Positions 1-10,060 of a DNA stretch of 27,262 nucleotides are shown piece by piece. A program made the position numbers and the translations under genes. Source of the stretch: Apostichopus parvimensis (Eukaryota; Echinodermata; Holothuroidea; Aspidochirotida; Stichopodidae); the NCBI GenBank assembly GCA_000934455.1, contig KN883003.1, positions 137,257-164,518 of the forward strand, read 5' to 3'. A model generated the notes under the pieces. It made no database searches and was not told the origin of the DNA. It saw only the letters and a list, made by a program, of their open reading frames with translations. Every line of letters starts with the position of its first letter. Positions within the stretch are counted from its first letter, which is position 1.

Positions 1-1763
1 CACGGATTTCGGGTTTCACTGAATGCGATGGTGTATGTGCCATGTTGAATTCAGAAATTAAACTCTCACTCAAGAGCCCGAGAATGAAACGAAACTGAAA
101 GGGGTTGGGGAAGAAAGAGGGGGGGGGGCGTAAAGAGGCAAGGTAGCTTCCAGTCAACAGTTGTAAGGGTAAAAATGATCTGAATCGATTTACCCGGCCC
201 GAAACCTCCACCCCCGCCCCCCTTACGTACAGTACGTGTAGCCTACCTCCGTAATTTGGCACAACCCCCACCCCAAGGGTTTTGTATGTGCCATGCATGA
301 GGGAGTTGTAACGCATCCTTTAATGTTATCACGTTTATTGTTCACGTCTTTTATACGAACGTTACCCTAAAGAACAATTAAGCTACAGGGAACTTAATAT
401 AAGGGAATGTAAATGGAAGTCTTTCATGGGACTAAGTCTTGCCTATAGGACTTTCTCCCGATTGCATAATTTGACTCTTCTGATACCTTTACCTTTTCAC
501 ATCGGGTGTTCAATGGAACGTTTAAGGTCGCTCTGAAGTATAATATGTACATAGAAAAGCTCAGCCATATACTAAGACCCATCAAATAGATATTTCGAGG
601 GAGTGAGACTTTAAGTCGGATCGGCAATTCTGCCTTCGTTACTAGCGACGCTAGCCCCGCCTCCTTGTTGTCCCGTAACGGTTTCTAGTAAATAATGTTG
701 ATTTTCTCTGCCTCGTACATACTGTGCGCTTCAACTGTAAAATGTTGTCTGTGAAGTTTGTTGGTTTCCTCGTAGTACATCATTACGTATATATACAGCT
801 ACCTACCTGAATTGCGCAAAACCTGTTTCAATTCCGGCGCACTAGAAACAAAGCTAATTTATGCCTAGTCGAACTTATAATAATAATTCAAACGGTCATT
901 TGTAGTAAGAGTTCTGTTATACAGCAACCACGATCGTGGTAATTGTTTGACGGATCGTAATTTCGAGCGCAGTCGTCGGCGACTGGTTGTATACAATTGA
1001 TTGCTAAATGCGCGATAAAAATGTTGAAGAAATTACAATTTTGAGGCCATTTTGATCGGTGCTGCTCTGATAATAGACATGATGAATTATATCTATTCCG
1101 TCAGGCTGACATAAACTACCGTAAGACTTTTGCCTCATATTTATCCTTTGATGCACATGCGGGGTAGGCTGTAAGCGTCGGACGTAGACGATCTCTTTAC
1201 TTTTCATAACAAACTCCCTGATTAGTAGTCCCGCTTTAGTTAGGCCTATTAGTCGTGCCTGTTACCAATGTATTTTAGTGAGTTCGTTTAGTACAATAGC
1301 CACATATCCCTATACATCGGCCTTACGACCCCATCCCCCACCTCTACCGCACACGCAATTCCACACATGGGCTCACGTGTGTACGGCAGGCCTTCTAGTG
1401 GCCTTGTTCCCCTAAAGGCGGTACTGAAGTACCGATCATAAGTAGAACAGGGCCACGATTTTCTTTAAAAGTTGAACCGCGGTCCCTCATCCCTCACATC
1501 CAAGCTAGATTTTAGAATACTTTTTATTTAAATGCTTAACATTTTCACACTTAATCCAATTGTAGGCTACTAGACAATATGATAACCTTTAACGTAAATA
1601 TAACTTCAGAAATAATGTAGCGGTACGGTAGGTGCAATGTTAGCTATGTGTTACTGCGTTGTAAAGAAATGACAGTTTATGCAGTGGTAATTTTACAGCA
1701 CGTAGTTCCCTGCACTTTCTCCTACTGAAGCTTGACGGTTTCTAAGCCCTTCACTAGGTCTAT
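1..1763. other. Upstream flank and putative promoter region of the Ssdp/SSBP gene
   Basis: This 1.8 kb precedes the first coding exon and has no recognisable coding exon on either strand. CpG dinucleotides are dense between about 600 and 1000 (roughly 25 by eye in 400 bp) and become scarce inside the introns. In invertebrates with gene-body methylation, that contrast is typical of an unmethylated promoter beside a methylated transcription unit. Visible short elements are a G10 run at 119-128, C-rich tracts at about 205-225, a perfect 14-bp palindrome ACCACGATCGTGGT at 927-940 and a CACGTG E-box at 1374-1379. No convincing TATA box could be placed. The transcription start site and any non-coding 5' exon cannot be fixed from sequence alone. 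Confidence 0.5.
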
Positions 1764-1774
1764 TAATTATCCAA

Positions 1775-1779
1775 CCAAT
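1775..1779 (+). promoter_or_regulatory. CCAAT box (candidate NF-Y site)
   Basis: The sequence AACCAATCA fits the RRCCAATSR-type consensus bound by NF-Y in animal promoters. It lies 112 bp before the start codon, in the CCAAT-box range if transcription starts around 1830-1860. A single 5-bp core can occur by chance, so this rests on position and on the good flanking match. No cap-site data are available. Confidence 0.35.
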
Positions 1780-1809
1780 CATACGGCGCTGCTCGTCAGG
1801 TCGAAAAAT

Positions 1810-1845
1810 ATGTTGTCATACCAACAGGGTCAAGCCCGACCTTGA
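1810..1845 (+). other. Short upstream ORF (11 codons)
   Basis: An ATG at 1810 opens 11 codons that end at TGA 1843-1845, entirely upstream of the Ssdp start codon and in a different frame from it. It matters only if the transcript begins before 1810. It has no resemblance to a known peptide; its possible role would be to tune ribosome access to the main start. Confidence 0.2.
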
Positions 1846-1861
1846 TTGTAGCCTTTGACAG

Positions 1862-1927
1862 ATGCGTGACAGGCCATCTCATCAGCATGTTCCCCAAAGG
1901 GAAGGGTTCAACGGTACCCTCAGATAG
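1862..1927 (+). other. Upstream ORF overlapping the main start codon
   Basis: An ATG at 1862 opens 21 codons ending at TAG 1925-1927, so it overlaps the first 13 codons of the Ssdp coding sequence in another frame. Its context is weak (C at -3, C at +4), while the main ATG at 1887 has A at -3, so leaky scanning could reach the main start. Bases just before it (TTTGACAG) could also read as a splice acceptor. In that case the uORF start would sit at the very beginning of an exon. Whether it is transcribed is inferred. Confidence 0.3.
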
Positions 1928-1942
1928 TCAAGCCAGAGAAAA
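1887..1942 (+). CDS. Ssdp: SSBP2/3/4 (Ssdp) coding exon 1: start codon and N-terminal segment
   Basis: This exon encodes residues 1-18 and two bases of codon 19 of the LDB-binding transcriptional co-factor Ssdp/SSBP. The translation begins MFPKGKGSTVPSDSQARE, differing from the vertebrate MFAKGKGS-VPSD-QARE signature at only a few positions (Pro for Ala at residue 3, Thr for Ala at 9). The start is ATG 1887: it matches the family N-terminus, has A at -3, and is the first in-frame ATG after the in-frame TAA at 1764-1766. The donor is GTAAGT at 1943, intron phase 2, and the split Lys codon is completed by the first base of exon 2. Family knowledge: SSBP proteins are nuclear, bind LDB1/Chip, shield it from ubiquitin-dependent turnover, and act in LIM-homeodomain and Wnt enhancer complexes. 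Despite the name, this is not the bacterial or mitochondrial OB-fold SSB. Confidence 0.95.
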
Positions 1943-2192
1943 GTAAGTTAATAAAACTACTGTGTTTCTGATAACTTTAGCAGCATCATATTGTCTTATT
2001 TGTCTTCCAATTGTTTATTGGAAAGGAGAAATCATAGATGTATTTTTGATGCCATTGTGCCTTACACGTACGTACATTTGTGTGTGTTGAAGGTACCGCC
2101 AGATTGTGCAAAACCAGTGCATTACGAAGTATCAAGTTAGAATGATTACAGGACATATGCAAATGAAAGCCTTTCTTTTCCTTCTGATTTAG
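1943..2192 (+). other. Intron 1 of Ssdp (250 bp, phase 2)
   Basis: The intron starts GTAAGT and ends with a strong pyrimidine tract (CTTTCTTTTCCTTCT) followed by TTTAG at 2188-2192. It is short compared with the other introns and shows no internal feature. Joining exons 1 and 2 across it rebuilds AAA (Lys) and preserves the QAREK-LALY family signature, which fixes both borders. Confidence 0.93.
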
Positions 2193-2265
2193 ATTAGCCC
2201 TGTATGTTTACGAATATCTGCTCCATGTCGGGGCACAGAAAACAGCACAGACTTTTCTCACAGAG
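2193..2265 (+). CDS. Ssdp: SSBP2/3/4 (Ssdp) coding exon 2: LisH helix pair
   Basis: After completing Lys19 the exon encodes [16 protein letters not shown] and then TAQTFLTE, residues 20-43. This is the LisH motif of the family, with the characteristic YEYLLH-GA--TAQ-FL pattern in which the Tyr and Leu residues form the dimer or tetramer core. In structures of the family this motif oligomerises SSBP and creates the surface that holds LDB/Chip. The two small differences from vertebrates (Thr for Ser in the QKxAQ and FLxE positions) are conservative. The acceptor is TTTAG at 2188-2192 and the donor is GAG|GTAAGA at 2266, phase 0. There is no stop or frame problem. Confidence 0.96.
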
Positions 2266-3381
2266 GTAAGATTCTGGTTACTCCAGTACAGTTTTAAATG
2301 GTCTATGTTGTTGTGCAGTAGGTTAGTCTCCCATCCAGTCGTTTTCATTAAGGGACTTAGCGAAACTAGAAAAATGGGTTCAAAATCCTGTGTGTCTTTG
2401 AGAAATGTATATATCCACTGATAGGGTTGCTATATCATAAAGAAAATAGAATTCAGTACATTCTGCAAGTTAACATGTTCCCTTATTTGCAGATTTCTGA
2501 GATCTAGGGTAACTTAAGGCCTAATCTAACTAAACATGATTGATAAAATAATACTTGAAGTTGATAGGCTAGTCTTGCATTAATGATGTCCTATTACCAT
2601 TATAGCCTACTGTAGCAGACCCATTGATGTACAATAGGCCCTAGGGACTGCGTTGGCTGGTATTTTATTCTCTTGCCAGGCAAGGTTCATAATAGTTGTA
2701 TCACATAGTAATGTGAAGATATTGGTGGTACTATGATAATAGCCTATATAACATTGAATCATTGTGTTAATTTATGTCTGCACAGATACTGTGTAGCATC
2801 CTTAATAATGTCATACAAAGGCCATACCGCTTTGGTTTTGTTTACTTACAAGGCACCTCGACACATTGCTGGCCAGTAGCTCTTTTTGCATCCTGTGGAT
2901 TGTGTTAAATGTATCACAGTGTGGAATATTACATAATATTGGCTAGGTCTGTATAACTTAGGTATGGTTATGACTTAACAAATTGCTGCAGTCCCACAGC
3001 ATGATTACAGTGTAGCAAATGTTGGCCAAGATGGATGATAAGTGTTGAAATACTTATGTCTAGTTACCATATTCCCTGTTCCACTTTGTGTAGCAAAATG
3101 TTTTGTCCCCCAGGAAGAGTAAATTGTCCTGATTTCTGATGTTAAACATATCACTTTTTTTACCAATTCACAAACCATGAAAAGTATGCACTGTTTCAGA
3201 AACATAATATGACCATTTTCAACATACTAGCATGATCGATGGCCCAATTTTAGTACCACAACGTACAAGCTTGGCTGGAATAGCTGTGTAATGTGGGCTG
3301 CATAGTTACAACAAGAAAAATACTAACACTAGTGTTAATGCAGTTATTTAGTGATGTTAGTACAAACATCAACATCAGTTA

Positions 3382-3426
3382 GGGACGGTTCGCAATTTTA
3401 ACCGACGATCATCTCCGGCCCAGCCG
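3382..3426 (+). repeat. Left terminal inverted repeat of the transposon
   Basis: The sequence starts GGGACGGTTCGCAA and includes the shared words TTTAACCG and CGATCAT followed by CCGGCCC. It pairs with 5006-5050 in inverse orientation with about 87 percent identity over the outer 40 bases. Weak similarity may extend further inward, with shared TCACGC and ACACACAT-like words, suggesting a once longer repeat. Confidence 0.75.
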
Positions 3427-4194
3427 TTGCTACCCAGTGTACATGACACAGCAACTACCTGGTAATGAGTCACGCCTGAAAACACACATTTCCTGGCTTC
3501 CAAGAGCCTGTGGACAGTTGCATGCACTGACAATTAGACCACAAATTAAGCCCCTAAAACAAAAGAAGACCAGATATTGAACTATCGCTTCGGTCCAGGA
3601 TGTACACAAAAGGATCATAGACTTCTCTTTGCAGGGTCAAGAATTTTTTGATCAATGAACAGCGTGTAAATTTAGCGGTCATCGGAGACGACCAAAATAA
3701 CTGCCGTGCAATCAAAACTTGTCAAATTATGATGTACTGGTTGCTCGTTCGTAAATAATTTTTTTTAGAAAAGGCTGGTTAAGGTTCCGAGAAATAAACG
3801 GGAAGAAAGCCACAGAAACAGCAGTGTAAACAGAAAACCATGTAAAAGGTCATTTAACATACAAATAAAATCCTGCATGTCAAAAGTTGCCGAGACGGGA
3901 TTTCCCGCAATAACGATTCAGTTAAATTCCACTTGGGATTTTTTTTGCTTTATCCTGTCTTTAATCCGTAAAAACATCCCGTATATTTCCTTGTCAGTCT
4001 TCCCTTATAAGAAATGAACGAATAAAAAAAATTGAGAATTTCAATATTTACACTAGAATCATGCACATATACAGTAGCTATAACTATGAGAGCAAAACAC
4101 TTGCTATGGGCTATCAGAGCCAGCTGCTTGATGACAACAAAGATCACACCTGCATTCGACAAACTTTGCCTAAACTCTGCCACAAATCTCCGAA

Positions 4195-4505
4195 CACATG
4201 GTAGCCTAACACCACACTAATCAATACGGAATTCTAGCCTAACCATCTATTTATTCGCTGAAATTGTGACGCAGTTAGCTGGAACTAAAATAAATACTTT
4301 CCTTATTGCTGCTCTCTTCATCCACATGGTAGAATAACACCACAATAAGTCTGTGGGGAAATCTAGCCTAACCATCTATTTCTTCGCTGAAATTGTAAAC
4401 TAAATTATCCGTGGAATACTTTCATTATTGCTGCTATCTTCGACCACATGGTAGCCTAACACCACACTAAGTCAATGGGAAAATCTTGCTTGACCATCGG
4501 TTTGC
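4195..4505. repeat. Tandem repeat, about 125-bp unit, 2.4 copies, inside the transposon
   Basis: The marker CACATGGTAG recurs at 4195, 4323 and 4445, giving spacings of 128 and 122 bp. Each unit continues with AACACCACA-TAAGTC and TAGCCTAACCATCTATTT. The first two copies add TTCGCTGAAATTGT and an ATTGCTGCT-TCTTC stretch before the next marker. The third copy is truncated near 4505. Internal minisatellites are common in non-autonomous DNA elements and probably arose by replication slippage after or during spread of the family. Confidence 0.8.
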
Positions 4506-5005
4506 AAAAAAAAAACACGAAAGCAAACAAGTGCTTTCTATTTCAATTGATGGGTCTGGGTTTTCGCCGTATATTTGTGAATAAGTCATACACAATCAAT
4601 AAAAAAAATACACAACACTTGGTATAACTATTTACCTCTTCATGAATCAAAACTTCATCTAGAAGATAAAAATGTTTCGTTGGAAACTAAGGAAAAAAAG
4701 ATGGATCAGTGTTAGTGAATGAGATTCATATTTGAACAGGAAATAAGTCAGAAAGTATTTTGACACATTCAATACGAAAACAGTGATACATCATGATTTC
4801 AACTTATTCTTGAAATAAATCTCCTGCTACTGTGGTCAGAGTGCTATTGTTACGTGAAAACCACCGACCAGGAAAAGCCAAGTACAGCATTTGTTTACAA
4901 ACAATAGCAGCCCTTCTCTGTTGGAACTAGATGCTCTTTACTTTTGGATGTGTGCACTCAAGCGTGAGCGATATGCAGGCTTCATAATGAGCAGTGGTGT
5001 GCTGC

Positions 5006-5050
5006 CGGCCGGGCCGGGTATGATCGGCGGTTAAATTTGCGAGCCGTCCC
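5006..5050 (-). repeat. Right terminal inverted repeat of the transposon
   Basis: Read on the minus strand it begins GGGACGGCTCGCAA and continues with TTTAACCG and CGATCAT, then CCGGCCCGGCC. It is followed on the plus strand by the TTA duplication at 5051-5053. The inner end is GC-rich and loses similarity to the left repeat after about 45 bases. Confidence 0.75.
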
Positions 5051-5642
5051 TTAGACCGTACAGTAAGCTAAGTTAGTACCGATGCAAAATCAAAACAAAA
5101 TACTGTACATGCTAACCCTACAGTACCTGATGTAATGTTTAGCAACTTTCGGTGAAACAACGCACAGTCCTTACCTTTCAGTGTACAGTCCAACCAGAGA
5201 CCACTATAAGAAATAACAGGTCTTAAATTTGATATTACCAAGAAACTCTTGTTGTAACAAAGATAATTTTACAATCTTGTCAGTAGACTTAGAGGAATAC
5301 TGTTTCTCCACAAATTGTAGTTGATAGGGAATAATGTTTGGTATGGTCTTAAACACTTGTAAGCAAAGTTCTAACTGTAGTGTTCACACTGCATATTTTC
5401 CTTTTTGAACCAAAATTCCGGCTGGAATGTGACATCCCATTGCTTGCCAACAATATTAATAGTACTATAGATACTTTACTTCCAACTATCAGGCTGATAA
5501 ACAGCCGGATATCAACTGAAATAGCTTTAGGCAAAAACTATAGTATGTGTATAACATGTACTTTTTTTGTATTTCCTTATGTACAGCAAGCTTCAGTTTA
5601 TACACAATGTGAAGATCATGGGAATACATTTCAGAAAACAAT

Positions 5643-5664
5643 ACATATATATATATATATATAT
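5643..5664. repeat. (TA)n microsatellite
   Basis: An alternating AT tract of about 20 bases lies within intron 2. It is a simple repeat with no coding or regulatory signal beside it. Confidence 0.85.
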
Positions 5665-7026
5665 GATTTCAAATAGTACATTGGCACAATCACCCCTGTG
5701 TCAGAGTCCTCTTCTATGATAAATATGAACTGGCATTATAGACGGTTACATGTGTTGCACTATTTTTTATGCAATTTCAGATGCAATACTGTACATGCAC
5801 AGGTATTATACATGAGGATTGCATAGCAATCCAGTGGTATTTATCTACCAGTGTATTGCTTGTATCATGTCTCAACAGTTATTTTATCTCTAGAGCTATA
5901 CTGTGTGACTGAATTGATTAAGTACTGTTTTCAGGGTTTTCAGGTGCCTGTTAAATACTGTTTCTGAGATCTAAACATGCAGTTTCATCTGACTTTTGCA
6001 AGCTTATTTAAGTTGAGTGATAGTAGCCAAGGAACAAATCTGAACATTGCAATGGTTTCTGTTAAATAAGACCAATGGGCATTTTGATACCCCCAGACTT
6101 CATGGAGACTGCCGTTTATTGCATCATTTCGGTAGTATGTACTGCGACAATAGAACTGCACAAGAGACCTTATGCAGTCAGTTCTGAAATATATATACTC
6201 CCTTTAATTTACAGTAGAAATTCCTACCAGAGTAGTGACTTCCTCTCCCATAGGTCCACACCTCGTGATACATAGTTTGTTTTCTATTGTACCGTCTCCC
6301 ATACAAGACAATGACAACGCTGTTGTGACTGTGGGGCTGTTTGTAAGATTTTCAATACCAGAACAGCCATCACAGTGTTGTCGTGATATTCCAGGACTCG
6401 GTGATCTTTATCAATGATTTGATGTTTTTTGTGATGCTGATGTTGTTGCCAAAGTAGCCTTATTGATAATTGCAAACATCTTAAAAAAACAACCAATAGA
6501 TTGCAAGCAAGATGTTTTACTTTAAAGTTAGATCAAAGATATTTTATGCTAATGAATGATGCCATTAATCAGATAATCCTGGCAACAGAATGTTGCTGTC
6601 ATTGTCATTTCTTCATTTCCTATGAGTTTGTCGGTAAAGAAATGCGGTGTCAGAAATAGAATACAAAGTTTTCTATGCCACAAATTACAGACTTTGCTGG
6701 CAACAAAGTGAAAATTTTTGAATTTTTGATTCCTAGCCAAAGTAGAAAGAGATCTAGAAAATAGTGATGACGTGTACATGTGTACACCTGTGTATGTGAC
6801 GCTTGGCTCGTTAACACGTAACTCACCAAGGGTTATGCATGGACTTCAAACTTGATATGTAGATTTCCCTTTCATTATTGAGCAAGGTCAAAGGTTATTT
6901 GAGGTCACCAGTGGGCAAAAATATGTAAACCTTGTAAACAAGCTTACTGAACATCCGTAGCATTTTTAATGACATAGATGGAGGATGCCCCTTACTAAGT
7001 ACTACGCTTTGAGCAGATGTTGTTAG

Positions 7027-7039
7027 AGGTCAGAGTTCA
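7027..7039 (+). promoter_or_regulatory. DR1 nuclear-receptor-type site
   Basis: AGGTCA-G-AGTTCA: two RGKTCA half-sites in direct orientation spaced by one base, the arrangement bound by HNF4, RXR and COUP-TF type receptors. It lies within a decayed repeat unit, so binding in vivo is uncertain. Confidence 0.3.
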
Positions 7040-7171
7040 TTTCATGTCAACAGGAGGCAAAATCTGAATAACCTTGTAAACTAGTTAACTCAGTAATTGT
7101 AGCTTTGATGAATCGCATTTTCGGAATGTAGGTGCCTTGCAGTACGGTCTCGGATACTTTCGTTATCCGGA

Positions 7172-7184
7172 AGGTCAAAGGTCA
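7172..7184 (+). promoter_or_regulatory. Perfect consensus DR1 nuclear-receptor-type site
   Basis: AGGTCA-A-AGGTCA is the ideal DR1 sequence for HNF4/RXR/COUP-TF family receptors. It is in intron 2 at the start of a ~143-bp repeat unit. Enhancer activity is inferred only. Confidence 0.35.
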
Positions 7185-8963
7185 TTTAAGGTCCAATAGA
7201 TCTATGTCAAATTCTTAAAATCCTTGCACTCATGATAATTTCAAAAGGAAAGCTGCTATGAAGCTCATATTCAGAAGGTACTGTACGGTACATCCACCTT
7301 AGTCCGTACAAGAGCTGTAATGTTTTTTGAAGAGGTTGAATGTCTACAGTATATATAAAAAAAAAGTTGAAAGGAAAGCTTGGATGAACCTCATACTTGG
7401 TATGATGATGTTTCACAGTGACTTGGTTGCTTTGTTTTTGGGTGAACATACAGTTGGGTCAATGGTGCTCAGTTTTAGTATGTGAAGATTCTGTTGATAG
7501 AGAGTTGATACTCTTTGAGTTGGGTGACTTACAGAAATAAACACACTTGACCCTTGTCAGTTCTCACACTCTGAGGGGTCAGCAGGTTATTTCAAATGGC
7601 TCCTAAATTGGCCTTAACCCTGTGATACAGTTATGTAGGAGATGATTTGGGTTCCCCCCCCCCCTACCCCCTGCAGTAAGTTGTCATAATATTACATCAA
7701 GGGAATAAACAATGTCACAACTTCCATTCATTAATGTCCATTTTAAAGGGGTCACGGCCATTACAGGGCTGATTTGTGAGCTCCATTAGGTAAAGCAATG
7801 TCCATGTTTTTGTACAGTAGTGTGTGTAGTGTTACTATTTACAGTACAGATACTCTGCATATTGAAACATTTTGGCATTTAGCTTGTATTGTAAAATCCT
7901 ATTCAGTGACTTAATTGATTGATGGCCCACAAGTGAGTATTATTAGAATGTGATGGTTTAGGGAGTTGGAAATCTCTTATGATTCTCACTTAGTGCTTGG
8001 ACAAATTTTACTCATCTTGCTACGCATCATCAGGTGTAGTAGTATAGTTGAGTTGAAATTTTACTGCCAGGGATCACAAACCCTTCTGGCTTTCTGGTTA
8101 TGCGTCTGTTTCCTATGTTAGATCAGTAAGTTGGTTTCGAAAGTGATGTGTCAGAAATAAGAGACTGAGGTTTAATATTTTTTGACTATTTTCACACTGA
8201 TATCGATCCATTGCACATTGTGTGCAGGGTAGACCAAACATTGTGACCGGATTTTACCGAGTCGAAAATAGGCATGGCTTGTACTGTAATTTGTTGTACC
8301 ATATCTTGCAATATCATTTGTCTATGTTATATCAATATTTTGCTGCAACCTGCTCAGCTGTAAGGGCTTGTAAAACATGGCATTCAACCCTTCTTCAGAA
8401 CAAGAGACAATCTTCTTCATACCAATATGGCATTATGCCTTTTTTTTTGGGTGCAAGGTTTGCAATCCCAGCTCAGATAATAAATGTTAAATTGCAAGGT
8501 TTTCCAGTCCCTGATCATCTGCACTGTTGTACGGATGGTCATTTTATAAGATCCCCATTTCTGTGCAAACTATGAGGCCCTAAATTGTAAGAATTTCAGT
8601 TCAGAGCAAGAAGCGTTTTGGAAGATTTCCATCCATGATGACTCTTCGGACTAAGAGGCTTGTTGTAAGGTTTGCAGTCCCTATTCTATCAAACTATGCA
8701 AGATTCAACTCTTTTCTCGAATCAAAGCAAAACTACTTTTATTTGAATAAATTAATGACCCATGGGGTATATTGCATCTGTGACTTATTATGCCATGAGT
8801 CAAAGGTCGGAGGTCAAAGGAGAAAACACAAAAACAGCATGTTACACATATACATGTAAGAAAATTACAAAATAACTAAAACACTCAAACCCATGTATGA
8901 TATCAGAGTCTCAAAGTTAGTACTGTATGTTTTAGTGTAAAATTGCAAAGTCACAGTTAGTGG

Positions 8964-8976
8964 AGGTCAAAGTTCA
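8964..8976 (+). promoter_or_regulatory. DR1 nuclear-receptor-type site
   Basis: AGGTCA-A-AGTTCA fits RGKTCA-N-RGKTCA. It is in the second repeat array of intron 2. Confidence 0.3.
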
Positions 8977-9105
8977 AGTATGATGTCAATTCTTAAACCG
9001 TGAGGGGAACTGACTTTCACCTGGACTAGTTTGTGACTGGGCTCCAGATGTACAGTAGTTCCTCTGAGCTATATGACATACCGGTTCATAAGGTTCAAAA
9101 GTTAG

Positions 9106-9118
9106 AGTTCAAAGGTCA
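9106..9118 (+). promoter_or_regulatory. DR1 nuclear-receptor-type site
   Basis: AGTTCA-A-AGGTCA fits RGKTCA-N-RGKTCA. It lies 142 bp after the previous site, one repeat period. Confidence 0.3.
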
Positions 9119-9391
9119 AGAACTAAAACCATGGATTTTCTCCTTATACAAGTATTTATAGTACCAAAATGAAAAAGTGGCAAAAAACCTCAAACACATG
9201 TAAGATATCAGAATCTTTTTTAATTTTTTTGTCGTATTTAAAAGTGGCTAACACCAAATGTCACATGGTCAATGGAGACCAATGGTCAAACTTGGCCATA
9301 TTTAGTAAAAGACATGCATGTCTCAAAGTCATTACCGTTAAGTCTGATGGACTGATATCGGCTGTAGTGCCTCTGTAAAAAACGACTTTCT

Positions 9392-9404
9392 GGGTCAAGG
9401 GTCA
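9392..9404 (+). promoter_or_regulatory. DR1 nuclear-receptor-type site
   Basis: GGGTCA-A-GGGTCA fits RGKTCA-N-RGKTCA. It lies two repeat periods after the site at 9106. Confidence 0.3.
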
Positions 9405-10060
9405 TAAATAAACATCCCTCGCTATGATGCAAATTATTCCAATATGACAATATGGCTGTGTCATACTCCTGTACAAGTGCGAAATATTGTCCGTTTCAGT
9501 CAAAGGTTAAAGAGTACATGTATGTTGCAAACTCCACTTAAAAAAGTCTATAAAGACTGAATGTGCTGAAAACTTGTTAAATGGTATACTGTAATATAAC
9601 AATGTGTCATGTAACCACATTTTGGGGTGATTCGAGATTCTACAGCTCCTTCAGCTTGCTCACAGTTTGTTGAAAAGCTTGAACCAGTACCTCTGTAACA
9701 GGAAGTCAAGTTGTACAGTATCTATGATAAGCAAGATTTATATTTAATCTTGCTGGTATGTGACTAGTCTCACTGCCCTCACAATATGTTTCCTGAATTC
9801 TTCTATACTGTAGATATGAACTACTGTATGAATCAGAATTTGTACATTGCTCATGTATGGCAGTTTGGCCTATATAGATAGCCACTGTGCAGCAGTACAG
9901 TATACATACATGTATCTCAGTAATTGATGATTTCAAGTGGTGTTGTGACTTTTAAAAAGAGCAATTCCGACGGACGCAAAATCTCCAAACTGGTCACATC
10001 CGGTGGATGGAAACTTTGTTTTTGAGAAAAAAACCCAAGTACACACTCACAACTAGCTTT

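Larger units (their letters stand above)
3379..5053. mobile_element. Non-autonomous DNA transposon, PIF/Harbinger-like, with TTA target duplication
   Basis: The element proper is 3382-5050 (1,669 bp). Its ends are inverted repeats: the first 40 bases differ from the reverse complement of the last 40 at about 5 positions, and similarity fades after roughly 45-50 bases. Both ends begin GGGACGG. The trinucleotide TTA flanks it at 3379-3381 and 5051-5053. Three-base TWA duplications and G-rich termini are the established hallmark of PIF/Harbinger elements. No transposase or Myb-like ORF is present inside, so it would need enzymes supplied in trans. TIR divergence suggests an old insertion. The superfamily is inferred from ends only; another family with a 3-bp duplication is possible. 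Confidence 0.72.
6830..7450 (+). repeat. Decayed tandem array of a ~143-bp repeat with DR1 motifs
   Basis: Three diverged units begin with an AGGTCA direct repeat at 6885, 7027 and 7172, spaced 142 and 145 bp. Units 1 and 2 align along their length: AGGTCA..., a CAGxxGGCAAAA stretch, AACCTTGTAAAC and a GTAGC-TTT segment. Unit 3 keeps AGGTCAAAGGTCATTT and then drifts. The words AAGCTCATATTC (7255) and AACCTCATACTTGGTATGATGATG-like sequence (about 7388) look like further related ends. The family identity is unknown to me. Similar repeats are frequent in marine invertebrate genomes in my general knowledge, which I cannot verify here. Confidence 0.65.
8780..9530 (+). repeat. Second decayed array of the DR1-bearing repeat
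   Basis: AGGTCA-type direct repeats occur at 8804 (one half-site mutated), 8964, 9106 and 9392, with spacings of 160, 142 and 286 bp. The last is two periods of 143, and a weaker TCAAAGGTTA occurs near 9502. Between them a second shared word is visible: CTCAAACCCATGTATGATATCAGAGTC near 8885 recurs as CTCAAACACATGTAAGATATCAGAATC near 9191. The array therefore belongs to the same family as the one at 6830-7450. Small ORFs here have no recognisable product. Confidence 0.55.

Noticed and set aside
424-627. Minus-strand ORF with a hydrophobic, membrane-segment-like stretch and a GTAAAG donor-like site, possibly a divergent gene's first exon
   Set aside because: The first codon is TTG rather than ATG, no homologue is recognised, and AT-rich frames often give hydrophobic stretches by chance. 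It would deserve reconsideration only with RNA evidence.
927-940. 14-bp palindrome in the upstream flank considered as a regulatory operator
   Set aside because: It is a single short palindrome with no second copy or known factor; chance cannot be excluded, so it is only mentioned in the flank description.
4195-4505. Regularly spaced repeats considered as a CRISPR-like array
   Set aside because: The unit is 125 bp with similar sequence throughout and only 2.4 copies, inside a eukaryotic transposon; there are no constant repeats with unique spacers.
8222-8575. 117-codon ORF on the + strand
   Set aside because: It has no recognisable motif, biased composition and no splice context, and it lies within intron 2; consistent with a chance frame.
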